64,000 nucleotides of DNA from Dermabacteraceae bacterium TAE3-ERU27 (lineage in GTDB: Bacteria; Actinomycetota; Actinomycetes; Actinomycetales; Dermabacteraceae), in NCBI GenBank assembly GCA_019218415.1, contig JAHUUL010000002.1, forward strand, positions 124,001 to 188,000. The letters are read 5' to 3'. Under the pieces are notes generated by a model. That model was not told the origin of the DNA. It did no database searches and saw nothing but the letters and a program-made list of their open reading frames with translations. This document shows, one piece after another, positions 62,473 through 64,000 of the stretch. The translations under genes and the position numbers were made by a program. The number at the start of each line of letters is the position of its first letter. Position 1 is the first letter of the stretch.

Positions 62473-62922
62473 ATGAACTCCCACGAACAGGCGAGCATGC
62501 CTGACCCCACCCTCGATCAGACGAGCGTCTTCAAGGCGATCTCTGCGGAGGACTTTGCAGAAGACCAGGTTATCGGTCTTAGTCAGCAGGATAAGCAGGC
62601 GATTTCTGCGCTCCCGGAATCCTGCGCGCTACTAATCGTGCGTAAAGGCCCGAACATGGGCGCCAGGTTCCTGCTCGATGCGGAAAAGACCGTCGCCGGT
62701 CGGCACCCCAACTGCGAAATCTTCCTGGACGATGTCACTGTTTCCCGCCAACACGCCGCTTTCCTGCGCGATGCTGACGGGTTCGTGCTGCGCGATCTGG
62801 GTTCGCTAAACGGCACCTACGTCGGTAACGACCGCGTGGACGAGGTGCGCTTGAGCGCGGGCCAGGAAATTCACGTCGGTAAATACCGCCTGACCTTCCA
62901 CCCCGCAGTAGCGGAGAACTGA
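62473..62922 (+). CDS. garA: FHA-domain regulator of the GarA/OdhI family
   Basis: Phosphothreonine-controlled inhibitor/activator of 2-oxoglutarate and glutamate metabolism in mycobacteria (GarA) and corynebacteria (OdhI). The FHA domain (about residues 50-145) has GRHPNCEIFLDDVTVSRQHAAF and LGSLNGTYVG. The N-terminal phosphorylation motif, ETTSVF in GarA, reads DQTSVF here, so Thr17 matches the PknB site while the adjacent PknG-site threonine is Gln16. ATG 62473 follows an AGGGACTAGGAA purine-rich site. It precedes ftsR as in mycobacteria. Confidence 0.88.
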   Translation: MNSHEQASMPDPTLDQTSVFKAISAEDFAEDQVIGLSQQDKQAISALPESCALLIVRKGPNMGARFLLDAEKTVAGRHPNCEIFLDDVTVSRQHAAFLRDADGFVLRDLGSLNGTYVGNDRVDEVRLSAGQEIHVGKYRLTFHPAVAEN

Positions 62923-62929
62923 GCCGGCC

Positions 62930-63604
62930 TTGGCTGCCTCCGCCCTAGCTTCCCCCGGCGGCGCGCCCGGCAGGTTCTCGATCGGTCAAGTGATCGGGAT
63001 GCTGCGGGAAGAGTTTCCCACCCTACGTCCCTCCAAGCTGCACTTTTTGGAGTCTCAGGGGCTGATATCGCCCTCGCGGACGGAAGCGGGATACCGTAAA
63101 TATTCCCGTGCCGACGTGACCCGTTTGCAGTTCATTCTGCGGGCACAGCGTGACTGGCGCTGGCAGCTTTCGATGATTGCGGATCATATAGAAAAGCACG
63201 GCTGCGAAGATGGTCAGGTAACCAGCATCGCCGCTCATCGCGCTCCCGTTAGGCTGAACGCGGCCGAGCTTCGTTCCCGTGCGCAGCTAGACGAGGCGCT
63301 GCTAGAGGAGCTTTTTTCCTACGGTTTTCTCGATCCCCAGGCGGCGTTCTACGGCCAGTCGGACCTTGATCTGGCAGTTGCTGCACGCAAACTTGCGGAC
63401 GAGGGGCTGCATCCGCGGCATCTCACCCTGGTACGTACCGCGGTGGGAAGACACGCTCACCTGGTGCATAGCGTTTCTTTGCCCCATGAAATGCGTAAAG
63501 CGCCGGAAGCCAAAGAGCAGGCGAAGCAGATGACGCAAGAGCTGGCGGAATCGCTAATCACCATCTATTCCGCGCTACTTAGGGACGAAGTCTCTAAGTA
63601 TTAG
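62930..63604 (+). CDS. ftsR: MerR-family transcriptional regulator FtsR
   Basis: A 224-residue MerR-type regulator matching the actinobacterial FtsR group (Rv1828), which controls ftsZ in corynebacteria. The winged helix is at about residues 15-85 (FSIGQVIGMLREEFPTLRPS, FLESQGLISPSRTEAGYRKYS). The C-terminal part is family-specific and has no ligand-binding cysteines. TTG 62930, seven bases after the FHA stop, has no good ribosome-binding site, so translational coupling is likely. Confidence 0.9.
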   Translation: MAASALASPGGAPGRFSIGQVIGMLREEFPTLRPSKLHFLESQGLISPSRTEAGYRKYSRADVTRLQFILRAQRDWRWQLSMIADHIEKHGCEDGQVTSIAAHRAPVRLNAAELRSRAQLDEALLEELFSYGFLDPQAAFYGQSDLDLAVAARKLADEGLHPRHLTLVRTAVGRHAHLVHSVSLPHEMRKAPEAKEQAKQMTQELAESLITIYSALLRDEVSKY

Positions 63605-63738
63605 TAGGTGGAAAAGCATCGCAAAATTTTCCCGTAAATACTGGCGTGTCGCCTCTCGTATTTAGCGTGCTATCCAGGTATTCTGGCGGCAGATCCTCAT
63701 TCTTCTTCCCCACTTAGAGGATCCCGGAGGAAAAACAC

Positions 63739-64000
63739 GTGAGCGAGTTCGATTCGTGGTTCGGTAGCGAACCCACTTTTAAAGCTTCGCAAGGCGTTTT
63801 GTTCGGTTCGCAGATCGAACCGGAAGATGCCGCTGAAACGGGCTACCGTGGCCCCGCCGCCTGCAAGGCTGCCGGTATTACCTACCGTCAGCTGGATTAT
63901 TGGGCGCGCACTCACCTGGTTGAACCCAGCATTCGCTCCGCTAGCGGCTCCGGCACTCAGCGTCTTTACGGCTTCCGCGACATCGTGGTTTTGAAGGTAG
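63739..64000 (+). CDS. Second MerR-family regulator (Rv1830-like), cut by window end
   Basis: A GTG start with GGAGG eight bases upstream opens a frame with no stop up to the window end (87 codons). After a 45-residue acidic N-terminus comes a MerR helix-turn-helix: GPAACKAAGITYRQLDYWAR, then GTQRLYGFRDIVVLKV. This matches the second MerR gene of the garA-ftsR-bfn-merR block in mycobacteria (Rv1830), which resembles HspR-like regulators. The gene continues beyond base 64000. Confidence 0.88.
   Translation, partial: MSEFDSWFGSEPTFKASQGVLFGSQIEPEDAAETGYRGPAACKAAGITYRQLDYWARTHLVEPSIRSASGSGTQRLYGFRDIVVLKV

Overview
The window reads as chromosomal core sequence from a high-GC actinobacterium. Gene order closely follows conserved actinobacterial blocks: efp-nusB; the pyrimidine operon running into mihF-gmk-rpoZ-coaBC-metK; pyk-pdtaR-polA-rpsA-coaE-uvrB-uvrA; uvrC-rapZ-yvcK-whiA-gap-pgk-tpiA-secG; the pentose phosphate cluster-ctaB; xerD-parA-rluB-cmk/der; and DUF881-sbp-DUF881-FHA-MerR. 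GTG and TTG starts are common, genes often overlap by 1-8 bases, and many starts lack a Shine-Dalgarno but carry a -10 box exactly six bases upstream (leaderless mRNAs). Three fused enzymes (AroK-AroB, Cmk-Der, OpcA-Pgl) and several absent neighbours fit a reduced lineage such as Actinomycetaceae or a relative. That placement is inference; no 16S rRNA gene is present.

Layout. 1-14.2 kb: the 3' end of efp, nusB, a strong terminator, then pyrR-pyrB-pyrC-carA-carB-pyrF behind a probable PyrR-binding leader, then mihF, gmk, rpoZ, coaBC, metK and hisI. 13.7-17.2 kb: two small membrane proteins, lgt, pyk and a reverse-strand tRNA-Leu. 17.3-27 kb: the ANTAR regulator pdtaR, a thioesterase, polA, rpsA, aroC, fused aroKB, a TRIC-type channel and coaE. 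27-38 kb: uvrB, a metallo-beta-lactamase-fold hydrolase, uvrA, uvrC, rapZ, yvcK and whiA. 38-47 kb: gap, pgk, tpiA and secG, meeting a convergent tkt-zwf-opcA/pgl operon at a 20-bp bidirectional hairpin. 47-53 kb: ctaB, xerD, parA, rluB and cmk-der.

53-58.6 kb is the least conserved part: a phosphoribosyltransferase, a NUDIX gene with an apparent +1 frameshift, a lipase-like protein with a WXG100-like N-terminus, tRNA-Pro, an AT-richer orphan gene behind a hairpin, a DinB-fold protein and a siderophore-interacting flavoprotein. 58.6-64 kb holds a YyaL/DUF255 protein, the DUF881-sbp-DUF881 trio, a GarA/OdhI-like FHA protein, FtsR and the start of a second MerR regulator cut by the window end.

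Functionally the window combines nucleotide synthesis (pyr, gmk, cmk), cofactor supply (coaBC, coaE, metK), lower glycolysis plus the oxidative pentose phosphate branch, nucleotide excision repair (uvrA, B and C together) and chromosome segregation. I found no CRISPR array, transposase, integrase other than housekeeping XerD, prophage or rRNA. No wholly new multi-gene system is evident. The best leads are the leaderless-promoter signature, the PyrR leader RNA, the fusions and missing neighbours, the NUDIX frameshift, the WXG-lipase and the orphan gene at 56.2 kb.
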